A stretch of DNA of 64,000 nt from Owenia fusiformis (Eukaryota > Annelida > Polychaeta > Sabellida > Oweniidae): positions 20,380,822 through 20,444,821 of the forward strand of contig CAIIXF020000008.1 in the NCBI GenBank assembly GCA_903813345.2, in the 5' to 3' direction. The notes beneath the pieces are model-generated. The model ran no database searches. It saw only the letters and a list, made by a program, of their open reading frames with translations, and was not told the DNA's origin. A program made the translations under genes and the position numbers. Shown piece after piece: positions 34,359-46,900 of this stretch. Each line of letters starts with the position of its first letter. Position 1 is the first letter of the stretch.

Positions 34359-37168
34359 CGGGTAGTATCTAAAGCCCCGCTATGATTTAGAAGTCGCGAG
34401 CAAATACCCGCTGAAATCGCGAGCAATTAAAAGAAAAGAAGGGTTATCTTTTGTTTACTTAAATTGTATGTTGTAAAAAGCGTTTTCATTTAATTTTACT
34501 CAATTATTACATGGTATTGATAGTAAAAAGCAACTCCTGCAAAAAAGGATCATGAGCTTATGTTCTGAGTTTTGTTATTCGATAATTGGAGAGAGAATGT
34601 ATCATCTTGAATCTTTATCTATATATTTCTATATTTTATAGCTGAAGAAGGTCATTGCCCTTCAGTTGAAATGGTCATAGTAATATGAAATGAAGGTATT
34701 GTGAGTTTCACTTCCTTAAGTTTCACAAAAAATTATATATTTCAAATTTAGCATATCCCTTGAGGCCCCGCTTCTACCATGAGCAATAAACTAAAGATCC
34801 CGCTGAAAACATGAGGAGGCCCCGCTGAAAACATGAGGAGGTCCCGCTGAAATCAGGAGCAAGTGGCTCTCTAAAATGGAGTGAAGACCGATTTGACTTT
34901 GCAAATCTGCCACGACTGTAGCCAACGTCATAAATATATATATTGATACTCTACAGAGCACATATATATCATTGTGATTGTTATTATCGGTTCGAGCAAC
35001 CCTCCCCCCTTACCAAAAGCTGGCTACGAGCATGATTCCAATAAAACCATTTCACTTAATGTATTTCGACCTGACTCCATCGAGAAATTACCAAGAGAAG
35101 ATTTAAATCCATTCCACGACTTTTGACAAGTTTCAAATAACTCGTTCTTCTTTGTATGCAATATATATTTATATTTCACTGAAGTTACATTATACTGTAG
35201 TTCAGTATATTACTACCTTAGAGGATTCAGCACCAATGGCGCACACGTTTGAAAAGGCAATTTATGGATCAACTGCTAGATGTAAGTAACAAAGGAGTAC
35301 ATCATCCGATTATGAGTCCGAAATTATAATAATCAAATAATTTCATCATTAACAATTAATCGTAGGATATGTTAAACGCACGTGTTACGCGGAAAACATG
35401 ATGCAAATATGTGTCATATTCTGCAATAAATATGGCATATTCACTTGCGGTGTATGACAGATTCAGCTGCAGTATATTGCATACCCACTAAGCAATGAGA
35501 ACACGATACGGAAGTACGCAATTGTCAATTGCATTGATTGAACAAACGGGTAATCATTGTGTCATTTTCACCTGTGGTATATGACATATTCGGCAAGTGA
35601 GTATGACATATTCTGCAGGTGACTATCAGGTATTCACTGAAATCAATGTATCGCATATTCACGGCGGAATATCGCATACTCACCTGCGGAATATGCCATA
35701 AACTGCAGGTGAGTATGGCATATACTGTATACCCGTATCACAAATACCACGCAACCATAAATGTATGCCATACTCCGCGTAACATCGTATCTGTTACGCG
35801 GAATATGGCATATATTCATGGTTGCGTGGTATTTGTGATACGGGTGTATATGCCATATTCAGCTGTGGTATATGGCGTATTCCGCAGGTGAGTATGGCAT
35901 ATTCCGTATTGAATATGTGATACATTGATTTCAGTAAATACCCCATGCTCGCAGAATATGTCATACTCACTTGCAGAATATGCCTTACACCGCAGGTGAG
36001 TATGCCATATACCGCAGGTGAGTCTGTCATACTCCACAAGTGAATATGCCATATTCATTGTGGAATATGACATATATTTGTATCGTGTTTACTGCGTAAC
36101 AATATGTCCAGGAAAATGGCTTATGCAGGACATACGATTTATATGTCCCGGATCCACGTTTGAGCGGGACATACGAAAAATATTTGCCCGGATATGGAAT
36201 ATATTCCCGGTTGATATGTCCCTGAAAATTATCAGGTATGGTATACAAATGGTCATTATTTTAATAAATATTTAAAAACAAAAACTTGAATGTTATTGTT
36301 AAATTATAAAAGTAGAACCTGAATTCTCATGGAGACTTTGTGGTTCTCCTTTCTCTCTAAATTTCATCTTCTTGCAACTTGGGGTGTCTTTGTTTAATAC
36401 AAGACTCATTACCCTGAACCTCAGGCTTCAATTAAGTTCATTCTTGAAATGATATCCACCTTTCTCCTATACATTTTGATATGGATGCAACTCTATAAAA
36501 TGTTTGACGAAATCTCTGGTGGCTTGAAGTTGGAATGGAAACATTAGAAACCTGGCCCTAGAATGAAACAGTATATATACAGTAATTATTAGAAATACTT
36601 AACTTGGTCTTACGTGTACGTTTATTTGAAGAACCTCAATATTTTATGTAATAGTAATGAGCTTTCCTCGTGATCGAAGCGGGTACTCGTGATATCTGCT
36701 CCTGTTTTCAGCGGGACCTCCTCATGTTTTCAGCGGGGCTTCCTCATAATTTCAGCGGGGCCACTGGCACACCTTCAATGATGTATTATACCCCCCACAG
36801 TGGATGTTTTTGAAAACAAACTTATCAATACATACAATGTTGGTCCAATATTCATAATGAGGTATGTATATCGTAGTTCGTGTCTCTATTTTAACCATAA
36901 AAGTAATATGTTAACAGTAAATTATGCAAACGTGCATATTGACGCCCGTTTCTTCCATGCCAGTAAAAATAGTTATCTTTCATGTCATTGTTTGTGAAGA
37001 TATACCTGTTCTGAAAGTATACCTTAAGTATCAAAGAACAGTAATGCGTATTCTCACCTTTTTTGGTCCATATTTCCAGATGAATTAAATAAAAAGGACT
37101 TTGCTCGTGATTTCAGCGGGAACTTGCTCGCGACCTCTCAATCATAACGGGGCTTTGGATACAACCCG
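34359..37168. mobile_element. 2.8-kb foldback element with CCCGCTGAAA subrepeats
   Basis: The outer ends are inverse: CGGGTAGTATCTAAAGCCCC at 34359 faces GGGGCTTTGGATACAACCCG ending at 37168. Each outer arm continues with GTCGCGAGCAA and CCCGCTGAAATC words. Inner arms (about 34755-34870 and 36665-36775) carry three or more units of CCCGCTGAAAACATGAGGAG in opposite orientation. The centre holds unrelated sequence and two copies of the GTTACGCGG element. Confidence 0.8.
35384..36100. mobile_element. GTTACGCGG/TATGCCATA element, tandem pair
   Basis: Two units, 35384-35783 and 35793-36100, lie end to end around a 9-bp spacer (CCGCGTAAC ATCGTATCT GTTACGCGG). Each carries GTTACGC-type ends and internal palindromic phrases of TATGNCATA with CCGCAGGTGAGTATG. 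Exact CAG/GTGAGT words occur on the plus strand at 35706, 35885, 35993 and 36015, and as inverse copies on the minus strand. Confidence 0.75.
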
Positions 37169-37683
37169 TGCATATAAAACCACAGCCTAAGGCCGATAGA
37201 AATTGTTTTTAAGTAAAGATGGCATGGTACTCGATCTGTGTAATTCTAGCAGTCTCCGAGCCTTTCGTCCAGTGCCATCCGTACCTCCTGTGCCTTACCT
37301 CAGGTAGTGAAGGTACGCAACGAACGAAATGAATTTTGAGAATGATTCTAGAGAAAATTGGATCCTATTGGTGCTGCCATCTTTATATCGGTCCAGAACA
37401 TACGATTAAAACTCAAATCAATTAAATTCTTTGTATCCGCAATTTACACCAAAAGTCACGTGACCATTCCGTTGAGGAAGTAAACAGGTGAGGTGAAATA
37501 TATTTGAACAAAACACACTTGTACAGCAGAGTTTTGACTCTCATTATGGATTTCAACGCTTAAGTTGGAACTACTATCGTCGAGGAATCTATTACAAAGG
37601 ATATATAGTAAGCTGGATCCAAACATAATGAATTAAATACACACCTGTAATCAGTGTCACCTGGAATAATTTTTTTGTAAAAG
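37169..37683. promoter_or_regulatory. upstream region of the bark homologue
   Basis: Contains the presumed promoter and 5' UTR. No TATA element was recognised. A short frame from ATG at 37219 (MAWYSICVILAVSEPF...) ends after 37 codons and is not connected to the gene by any certain splice; it may be an upstream reading frame. Confidence 0.3.
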
Positions 37684-37965
37684 ATGGCCCCAATTTCGAT
37701 GACTAATGGGCCTGGAAAGGTTCTGCTACTATTATTGATACAGTTGGTGGCTGTGAAATCTCAAGAACCAGGAGTAGAAGTTCAATTTCCACTCGATGGT
37801 GGCCTCATAGAATATGACCAAACTATTACAACAGAACATAGCCCTTACATTGTACGCAATGATATAATTGTGGCTGGAAGTGCCGTGCTAACAATTGACG
37901 CTGGAGTAGAAATGAGATTTAGCCCAGGTGTAGGAATGGTCATTAATGGGACACTCATAGCGAGG
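37684..37965 (+). CDS. bark: bark exon 1
   Basis: Residues 1-94. The ATG in AAGATGGCC opens a signal peptide (KVLLLLLIQLVAVKSQ). The exon ends with the first beta-helix entry motif (AVLTIDAGVEMRFSPGVGMV, INGTLIAR). Phase 0 donor GTAAGT. Confidence 0.92.
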
Positions 37966-40900
37966 GTAAGTTTAAAACTTTTTAGCATACTTCTCATAAT
38001 TAGCCGGCAGGGTGCCAAAACAAGAGCCCCTTGTTCTTACAGATAGTGGGGAGTTCTTATCTTGAGCATGGGTTGAGCCAGTAGTACATGTAAGGTCCTG
38101 ACAATGTCCCAATACATTGTGCGTATGGTATACTATATGGGAGAATTTTCCACATTAATAAATTTCTGAGTATTTTAGCACTTTAGTTGAATCCCCAATC
38201 GTATGGGTTCTTCGGCTCAGGACTCATAATTGTACTGGCATCAGATAAGTTCTGCTATAAGCTAATTATATACCTAGGTTTGCGTTAACGTCGTTTTTGT
38301 GTTGTTATGCAATTTAATTCATCTACCCTCAAAACTGCAACACATCTTACGTATCATGTACATGTACGCAAATATCATATTTCCTAAATGTACCGTTATA
38401 TACATATCAGGTTATGAAAGTAGAATCCCCATTCTATTACTTCATGGCTATTGGGCATGCTATTTTTAATGATCTTTAAGAAATGTCTAGACATACATCC
38501 ATACTGTTTCTTGACCACCAATAAGATAAATATCAAGGTTTTCAGGTTTTCAGGTTTTCTAAATCTACATCAGTTGATCGTTGCAGAATTCACTAATTTC
38601 ATTCAAAACTTAGCATTTTAACTTGGAGAACTTGGGGTAGTGGTTCATACATTTTTATTTTTGTGTACTCATTTCAAAAATATGTTTATAATTATTATTT
38701 ACTGCCATAAACACCGATATGACATTGTATGACACCAATATGACATAGTATTTGGATAGTGAATGGGTAAGACACTTTATGTACTTTACTATGCATCAAA
38801 TGCATACACTTATCATTTATCAAACATAACTAGGATAGTAATGAAAACCATACATTTAAGGAACATGCCAAAAGGGAATATTTCCTGAATCTGACAGCCT
38901 TCAATCAGAAAACTTGTACATTGAGTATCATAGAAGTGCAGTGTCCACTTACTCCCCCATATCACAATTACTACATTGTTTTAATTATTTTTTGTAACGT
39001 TTTGGTGTAACTCATTGAAAAAACAGCAACGACATACATTTCGTGATAATGACATCACCTAAGTATTTATTACAGGTTATGTACACTCCCTGTTGCTTGA
39101 TTTATTGCAAAAATATTGACACACTGATGATGTTGCGCCTTCTTAAATGGATCTCAGTGCATCACTTCAAAAAAAATTCATAGAATACCATTACAGATTT
39201 TACCATGCCATGCGGTGAAAACACATTTTTGTTTTGCCATATTGACTTGATTAATCCCACACCTGTAAGGTCTATAGAAATGTCAGATATCACAGGGTCA
39301 AGCTGAATTAGTCATCCTTTTTATTGAGAGATGATTCACTATTTTTTGAAGTTTATTGTGATCAAGAGCTTCAAATTGTAAAACTCCAAAATCAGATGAC
39401 TATATTATAAAGTATGTAATTGAATAATCATTTTTTTGTTTAAGAGTCCTTTAGAATGATGCCAACTTGAACATGTATATGTAATTCCAGGGTCGTCCAA
39501 ATCAACATATTTTACTAACTCGTGAAGGAATTCAGGGAAATGTTGAATGGCCAAAAGACATCCGGTTGGTCGAGGGGGAGTGGGGAACAGTGTGGAAGGG
39601 AAATCTCAACCTTCATCATCAAGGAAAATGGCGTCATGTCTGTACAGCAAACAGAAAGTAAGTATTCCAACAATCAAAGTTAATAATTATGTAATTAAAG
39701 GGGCTCAGTGCCTTAGATTGATCTGAAAATATTTCTAAAAATAAAACTATCTGTAGCTTGTAACATTACTAGATGTTGATACAAAAATATCTGTTTATAT
39801 GCTTCAGTTCAATAATTTACTAGATGTAGAAAGTGAATAAATCATTTTAGTATTAGGCTATCAAATAATACTTCTTTTTAAATCAAATATATTTAACAAG
39901 ATACATTCTAAAATAAATGGAAATTCAGTTTAACTAGAAATGATCACAATATCTGTATATTACTAGCATGAGTTGATAAATGAAAAATATACCACATACA
40001 AGCATTATACTGATAAGGCATGAATTAGTGTCCAAGGTTCACCACAACACATACTCTAGATAATACAATTTGTACAGTTTATTTTTTCTTAATCTGAAAG
40101 CAACAAAATGTTGATTTCTATTTTTCTGTCTAATTGTAACTTTTGCATACAGGTGCTTGTGGGCTATTGTCAGTGGATGGAACATTTTAGGGGTTAATTT
40201 TTGGGTTTAAAGTGAATATTTCACTGACAATAACATAAACTTAATTCCTAAATATTTGCTTTTGAATTGATAGAAACCATGGTCAAGAACCAATTTGTAA
40301 CAGACTCCTCTCTTTTAAGTGATAATACCTTAAAACCTGTATATTCTAATATTTTATATCCCTTAGCATTTCTGCAAATATCATGAATTTATATTATTAC
40401 ATTAGCCTATACATTTGTATCCGCTGCTATGTCAGTTTCTAATAATTTCAATGTCAAATTGTGGTTCTGTGGTTGAAGAATGCAAATTTTGTTTGTTTTA
40501 GATCTCAAATCTATTGCAATTTTAATCATTATTTTTATTTCATAGCTGGACCCAAATTGATGTGAATACAACCTGCCACCATCTTGGATTTCTGACCGGT
40601 AACTTCACATTTGAAGAGCTTGCTCGCAATGACACTGTTTACATGCAGTATGAGCAGCCTAACTGTACTGGATCTGAGGCCAATCTTTTCCAATGTCCTG
40701 GGGCAAGGAACATCAAACTTGGAGGAAGAATATGTGGTAAGAGGGCTTTACTGTAAACACCTCTCTTGTGAACACCTTTGTCTAGTGAACACCTATTGTC
40801 TGCACACTCCCTGAGCTCTAGTGAACACCTACCTACAATGAACATATTTTGTGGCTCCATTGGCGTTCACTGTACATAAGTTTTACTGTATACGAATTGT

Positions 40901-43900
40901 TATGTTCATGAAAGGGAAGGTGGGTAGTTTCAGTGTGGCCACTTTAAATATGTCCCTTTCTCAAGTCATTGGGACTAGTCTCTCATCCCACCTCCCACTA
41001 TCAATCAATCTTTTCTGATAAAATATTTCTTAAGATGAAGTGAGCATACTTTATGTCTCTATTTACAACAAAATATATTTTAATAAACTAAACAAAATTG
41101 AATGTCTTGTCACATTTCAGAAAACCAAGAGATAGTTGGCATAGAGTGTATAGGACTGGCTAATAATGTTGCCACCGATTTCTGGAAAGGTATCGAGTTT
41201 TGGAACTCAACTACGATCCGCCACGAGATTACACAAAGAAACATTTACAACGAGTCAGCATCAGTGATGGAGTATGTGGATATTCGTTACGCAGGAATGG
41301 AATATGATGATTACTTCAAGAGAATTAATAAAGAGGGTGTCAGGATCAGAAATCCTATTGCATCAGTACGTGCGGCACCAAGGGCCCCAAAGATGAACCA
41401 CGTTACTGTAAAATTTAGTGCATTAGATGGCATGAACCTTTCATCTGTTGTTACATCCTCTCAAGTAGACCATTCAGAGGTGTCTGAAAATAGAGGTAAT
41501 GCCTCAATTTCATTTGATCTACGGCAAATGCATACATTGGCTGTAGCTTCCCAAAATCGAGTGAAACATGCAGTTTAAAATATAGGGACAAGCACTTCAA
41601 TGTAGTTTTTCTATATCGATTTTGGGAAGCTACGTCCACTGTACATCCGCCGTAGAGCAAATTTAATTTAGGCTTCAATAGAATAATATGATGAATGATT
41701 TCTTAGTTTTGCAATAGAATTGGTTTATTTAATATAGGATTAGACCCACTTCCTTTTATAATGATCATTTAACTAAAGTCATGTTTCGTATAAATGTGAT
41801 TTTTATTGACTAATTAATTCTTTCCATTAAATTAACACTTTAATATATGACCCTGTCCATGAATACAGATGAAAAGTGAAATTTAGCATATTTGCATCCA
41901 GGTCATGGTTTAGTGGTGAGGTCTCGCATTGGCAGAGTACAAGTAAACGGTGGCAGTTTTCACCATAACTCTGGAGATGGAATCCGTGTAAAAATGATGG
42001 ATGAGAAATATTTTCTGTATGGACAGTATCATGAAGGGTTTTGTCGGGCAGCATCACTTCGAAGCCAGGCCTATCCAGTTCAGATTACTGGGGTCCCTGA
42101 TTTAAGTTCCCCATGCGTTAGGGTAAGACTTCAGATCTTTTCTATATGTGTTCAAGTGTAAGTGAAACACCTCTGGTACCCCAAAATAGTGTTCCACTTG
42201 GGAGGTGTTCCACTTACAGAGGTTCCATTTCACATAAAGTTAATCAGTAACAGAACTCAGATGTTGCACATAAAGAGGTATGGAGAGTATGCAGCCAAAA
42301 ATTGGAATCAATTCTAAGACATTTGGATCCTCTTCTGGGGATTTGTATCCTCTTCGTGGATTTGAATCCTCTTCTTTGGATTTGAATTACATGAGCTTCT
42401 AGTGTTGATTCACTAAATGATATAATATTCATTGGACTCCTTATTTTGTTTATGATCGTTAGAGATATGAAACACAACGTGGTCACATCCTCAGTTTGGT
42501 TGTCTTGGAGATGGACCGTGAAAACAGGGAGGATATAGAGGGATGGCTTGAGGTACGAGATGGGGAGTTCTCAACTGCTCGTCTCCTAATGCGTGTGAAG
42601 ATTCTTAATGGAACCATGCCTCAGGGAATAACAACATCTACTGAGTACATGTGGCTTCAATTCAGGTACTTGGAGCATTGTCTCAATAAAATTTTCACCT
42701 GGATTTCTTACAAGTTGCAACAGTATAACCAATGGTGATATACTGATTGTTCATTCAATATACTCTAGATTATCACGAAGACAAAATCCATTTTATGCTT
42801 TACAAAAAGTGTACTTAATACAAGGAGTAATTCATGTACATTGTTTGTCAGTTAGATTTCTATATGAGGTATTTTTTGCAGGTGGAAGGCCAAAAGTCAT
42901 TTAAACTGTGTGAAGCTGGAATCATGTTTGAAGTTCACAGTGCGTATTGAAAGCATTCCTACTTCTTCCACATCTGGACCTTATAAGGGACCAGGTAAGA
43001 TACACCATTATTGTCAGTATATCTGAAGATGAAATTTGACATCACACGGGTTAGTTAGATAGTTGGGAGAACAATTAATGGCAACTTTTTGACACTTTTT
43101 TAAGAAAAATGGTTTAAGCTGATGGTGATTTCTTTTTGCATTTTCCAAGCAAGATCATAATGGATTATCTTGTTCTTTTTTATGCCTCAATTATACGTCA
43201 TATACATTTGAGAATAACAGAAGTCTTCTGATAGCATTGACAGTCAATTTGACAAATGTAATATATTGATAACTTCATTAGTTAAAAGTTGTATTTAGAT
43301 GGTTCAGTTATTGTCAATGAACAAGACATGCATGACTAATTATACACCATTAATGTATAATATATTTATATGATTTTTCAGAAGCGGATGCTGAAATTAG
43401 AATCAATACCACCACAGCGCACAACAATACTGGACATGGGATATATGTAGAGAATGTGAGGAATTATGTATTTGTTAACCACTCTGTCGTCAGCGACAAT
43501 CAATACGAGGCAGGGCTACGTGTTTATGGAGGTGCGGGGGATGTCCATGTTAATCACAGCATCTTTGAACGCAATGAAGAGAGTGGAGTCAACATTACAT
43601 ACACTGGGGGATACAGGATTTTCAATCACTCGACTGTCAGCAATAACAAAGGAGATGGGATATATATAAGACTGAATGAGACAATGAAAGTTGAGAATCG
43701 GTCACGATTTGAGAAAATTCAACGAACTGAGATATTTCACTGTCGTATTGAGAATAACAATGGAATGGGCGTCATGGTTGGGAATTATTGCCTGACTCCA
43801 TCTATAGTTCACCATCGAATGCCAAACGAAGAAGTTAAAATTGATGAGATCGGATTGACAGTGATTAACGAGACAGATATACATGGTAATAGACTGCTGG

Positions 43901-46900
43901 GTATCGATTTCGAATCTTGTTGGAGGAGCGATTCGTCTAATGTCAACTTTACTGTTGGATACAGTCGTTTTTCAAACAATGGACGTCTGGCTATCAGAGG
44001 AGCTCCTATGCTTCATGTTGTTGGAAGAATTGGAAATAACACTTTCAGAGATCATACTGTAGGTGTACTCTTGTTAAACAATGGAGATGATCCAGTATGG
44101 CGTCGGATCTATCAAAATATGAATGTGAACTACTCTTTGAGCAGTAATATATTCGAACGTAACAGTGGACGGTATGTTGTGAATTTACAAATGACTAAAG
44201 AAAGTGGACAACAAGTTCTGGAGTTTAAACATAATTATTTAGATGGTAATACAATAAATCTGACATTTCCTGGGTTGAATGCAAGATCCAGGAGCAATGC
44301 GGTTGCCGTTGTTTCATCCAATAATGTCATCTTCCAAAACAATCACATGGTAAACCCGTCATCTTTATTTGAATTCTCAACACACTTGGTAGACCATACT
44401 CTCCAAGTCACAGTCAACAAGAACTGGTGGGGCACCACAGAGTATAGTCAGATTGCCGGACGTTTGTTCGACTACAACCATAGATACGATCTTGCACGCT
44501 TGGTGTACGACCCTGTTCTACTAACCAGTAACATATATGGCGATAAATACACTGACACATTTCCAAAATTCGAGGAAGAATTCCAAAGACCTGGCACTAT
44601 GATTATAGGTGGCCGATTAGGAGGGCAGTCGTGGAGTGGAGTGATAGGTGGTACATACACTGTTGATAAGGATATCCACATTGAGCGAGATGGTGCTATG
44701 AATTTGAAACCTGGTGTTACCTTACTATTTCCAAATTCAATAGGTATTCTAGTAGAAGGGGAGTTGATGACTCGAGATAGTCCTAATAGTCCTAGTTTGT
44801 TTACACTGGGAGAGGAGCCTGAGACATGGATTAACGACACTCATGTCCGTATTGGGCGGCAATGGGGAAGCAGTGAGGGACTACTTGAAGTTTACAAAGA
44901 TGGACAATGGGGAACTGTTTGTAATGTGGTAAGAGTTTCTTCAAAACTCAATTTAGTTCCTTAAATCTTATCAGTCTTGTCTTTGAATAAACTCAGCTCC
45001 ACCACATTCACTTAATACATTAAAATTCATGGGAAAATGTCTTGTAAACCATCATGATTCAATAAATGAAAATACTCCTTGTTGGGCTGTTAGGCAGATT
45101 TATTTCAGAATTGTTCAGAATGATTTCAGTCTATAAAATTTATGAGCCATTCAAATTGAATGAATACTGGCTACTCTGGATTTATTCATCACATATTCCC
45201 TTGCTTTTCATGATATTTAGATCTCAAGGATATATCCCAGAATATTGATCTTACATCCATATAATTTCCAATTCTAGGGCTGGAACATGGCTAATGCTGC
45301 CCTAGTGTGCCAGATGATGGGATACACGGTGCATCCAGATTCATGGCTGCCTCAGCAAACACAGCGGGGAGACCCAGGCCAGCCTATATGGCTGTCCAAT
45401 GTTTACTGCGACGAGATGGACTCCGATATCATGCAGTGTAGGGCAGACCAGCTGGAAGATCACTCCTGTGATCATTCCATGGACGTCAATGTGAAATGTG
45501 TCCCAGTAACATGGGCAGGTTAGTGGTGTAAAAAGATTTTACATGCCAATAATTCAGTTGTGTTGCATTTAGTCTTGCAGATATTTTTAATAATGCAATT
45601 TTTTAAAAATTCTTCAAATTAAATAGGGATTTTCAAGTTCTTATATACAGGAGGAAATATTTAAATATGCTCTGATCCATGCATATAAATAAGGGTTATG
45701 TACTTGGAGGTTTTGGATATGGGGTTTATCCAGAGGGAGATATGCATATCTACCTGAGGGACCGTAGGGACCGAAGGTAGATGTGCACATCTCACGAGGG
45801 ATGAACCCAATATCCAAACCGACCGTACATAACTGCTTTATCCTATACCAAGTAGAGTTTTCAGGGGCATATGGCCATTTCAATAGTACAAAGTGTAAAA
45901 ATAAAAAAATCATTCATATGCAAAGTCATTTAATTGCATTACCGGAAGCGGGAAGATATGCACCTAAGCGGGAGATATGGCGGGAGATATGGAGGTTCTG
46001 GATATGGAAACCTCAAAATCAGGATACGGGATATATCTTACCAACTTATCTCCCTAAAACTCTACTTGGCATAGGATAAATAAAATATATTTAGGCCTTA
46101 TCTTTATGTTATATATTTTTGTCTAAGTTTTGGGTTGTTTTGTCTCAGTTTAAGCACTAGTAGTCTTAGCATCATATTTTTATACCGCTCAACCTACATT
46201 ACGAAAAGTTTGTGCACTTCACACCATATTAGTTGTGATCATCACAATTTATATATTGCAGTTTATCAAATCATTATAGTAAGAATTACCGCTATGTATA
46301 TTTATAGCAATACATGTATTTCAATAACATGATCTCATAGTGGATTTATGCAGTCACCAAACAAATAAATACTTAATACATTGTATGGTTTATCTTTAGG
46401 TGTGAGAATAACAATGGCACAGGTTCAACGTCCCAGCATACTTCGTCATCTCACCATTGAAAAGTTTGGCTTACTTGACCCTGCAGTGGCCAAGTATGCC
46501 CCTGGGCTACAGGTAGACTACAATTTCCATACCCTAGAGCATCTCAAAATTAGACAGGGTAACTCAGCAGGAATGCAGATATTCCGGAACTTTCCATACG
46601 GAGCACATAGTGTTCAGCACTTAAATATTGAGAATAATATTGGAAGTGGACTAATCACTCGGAGTCCCTGGATTAAAGTTAAATTCTGTAATTTTATTGG
46701 GAATACCCGCGCTGGTCTGGAATATGATCCATCATTTAAAGAGCAGGACGCTTGGCAGGTTAGAAGCTGGATGAAGGACCCCATTTATATAGAGCGCTCC
46801 ACTAGTTCACTTTATGTACCTGGTATTAATCAGAATCAGGGTGGATTCAAGTATCTTTTTACTAGGCGAACATATGAACCAGATTTGTATGATTATTGGG

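Noticed and set aside
34980-35010. possible tRNA B-box (GGTTCGAGC)
   Set aside because: No A-box at the right distance and no cloverleaf could be folded by eye.
37219-37332. 37-codon frame MAWYSICVILAVSEPF... as an alternative first exon of bark
   Set aside because: It looks secretory, but the bark ATG at 37684 already has its own signal peptide. The donors available here (GTAGTG, GTACGC) are weak, and no junction can be shown.
41496-41578. extension of bark exon 4 through its open frame to 41578
   Set aside because: The extra residues come from the MITE hairpin, and the frame stops. Splicing at 41495 joins exon 5 in phase.
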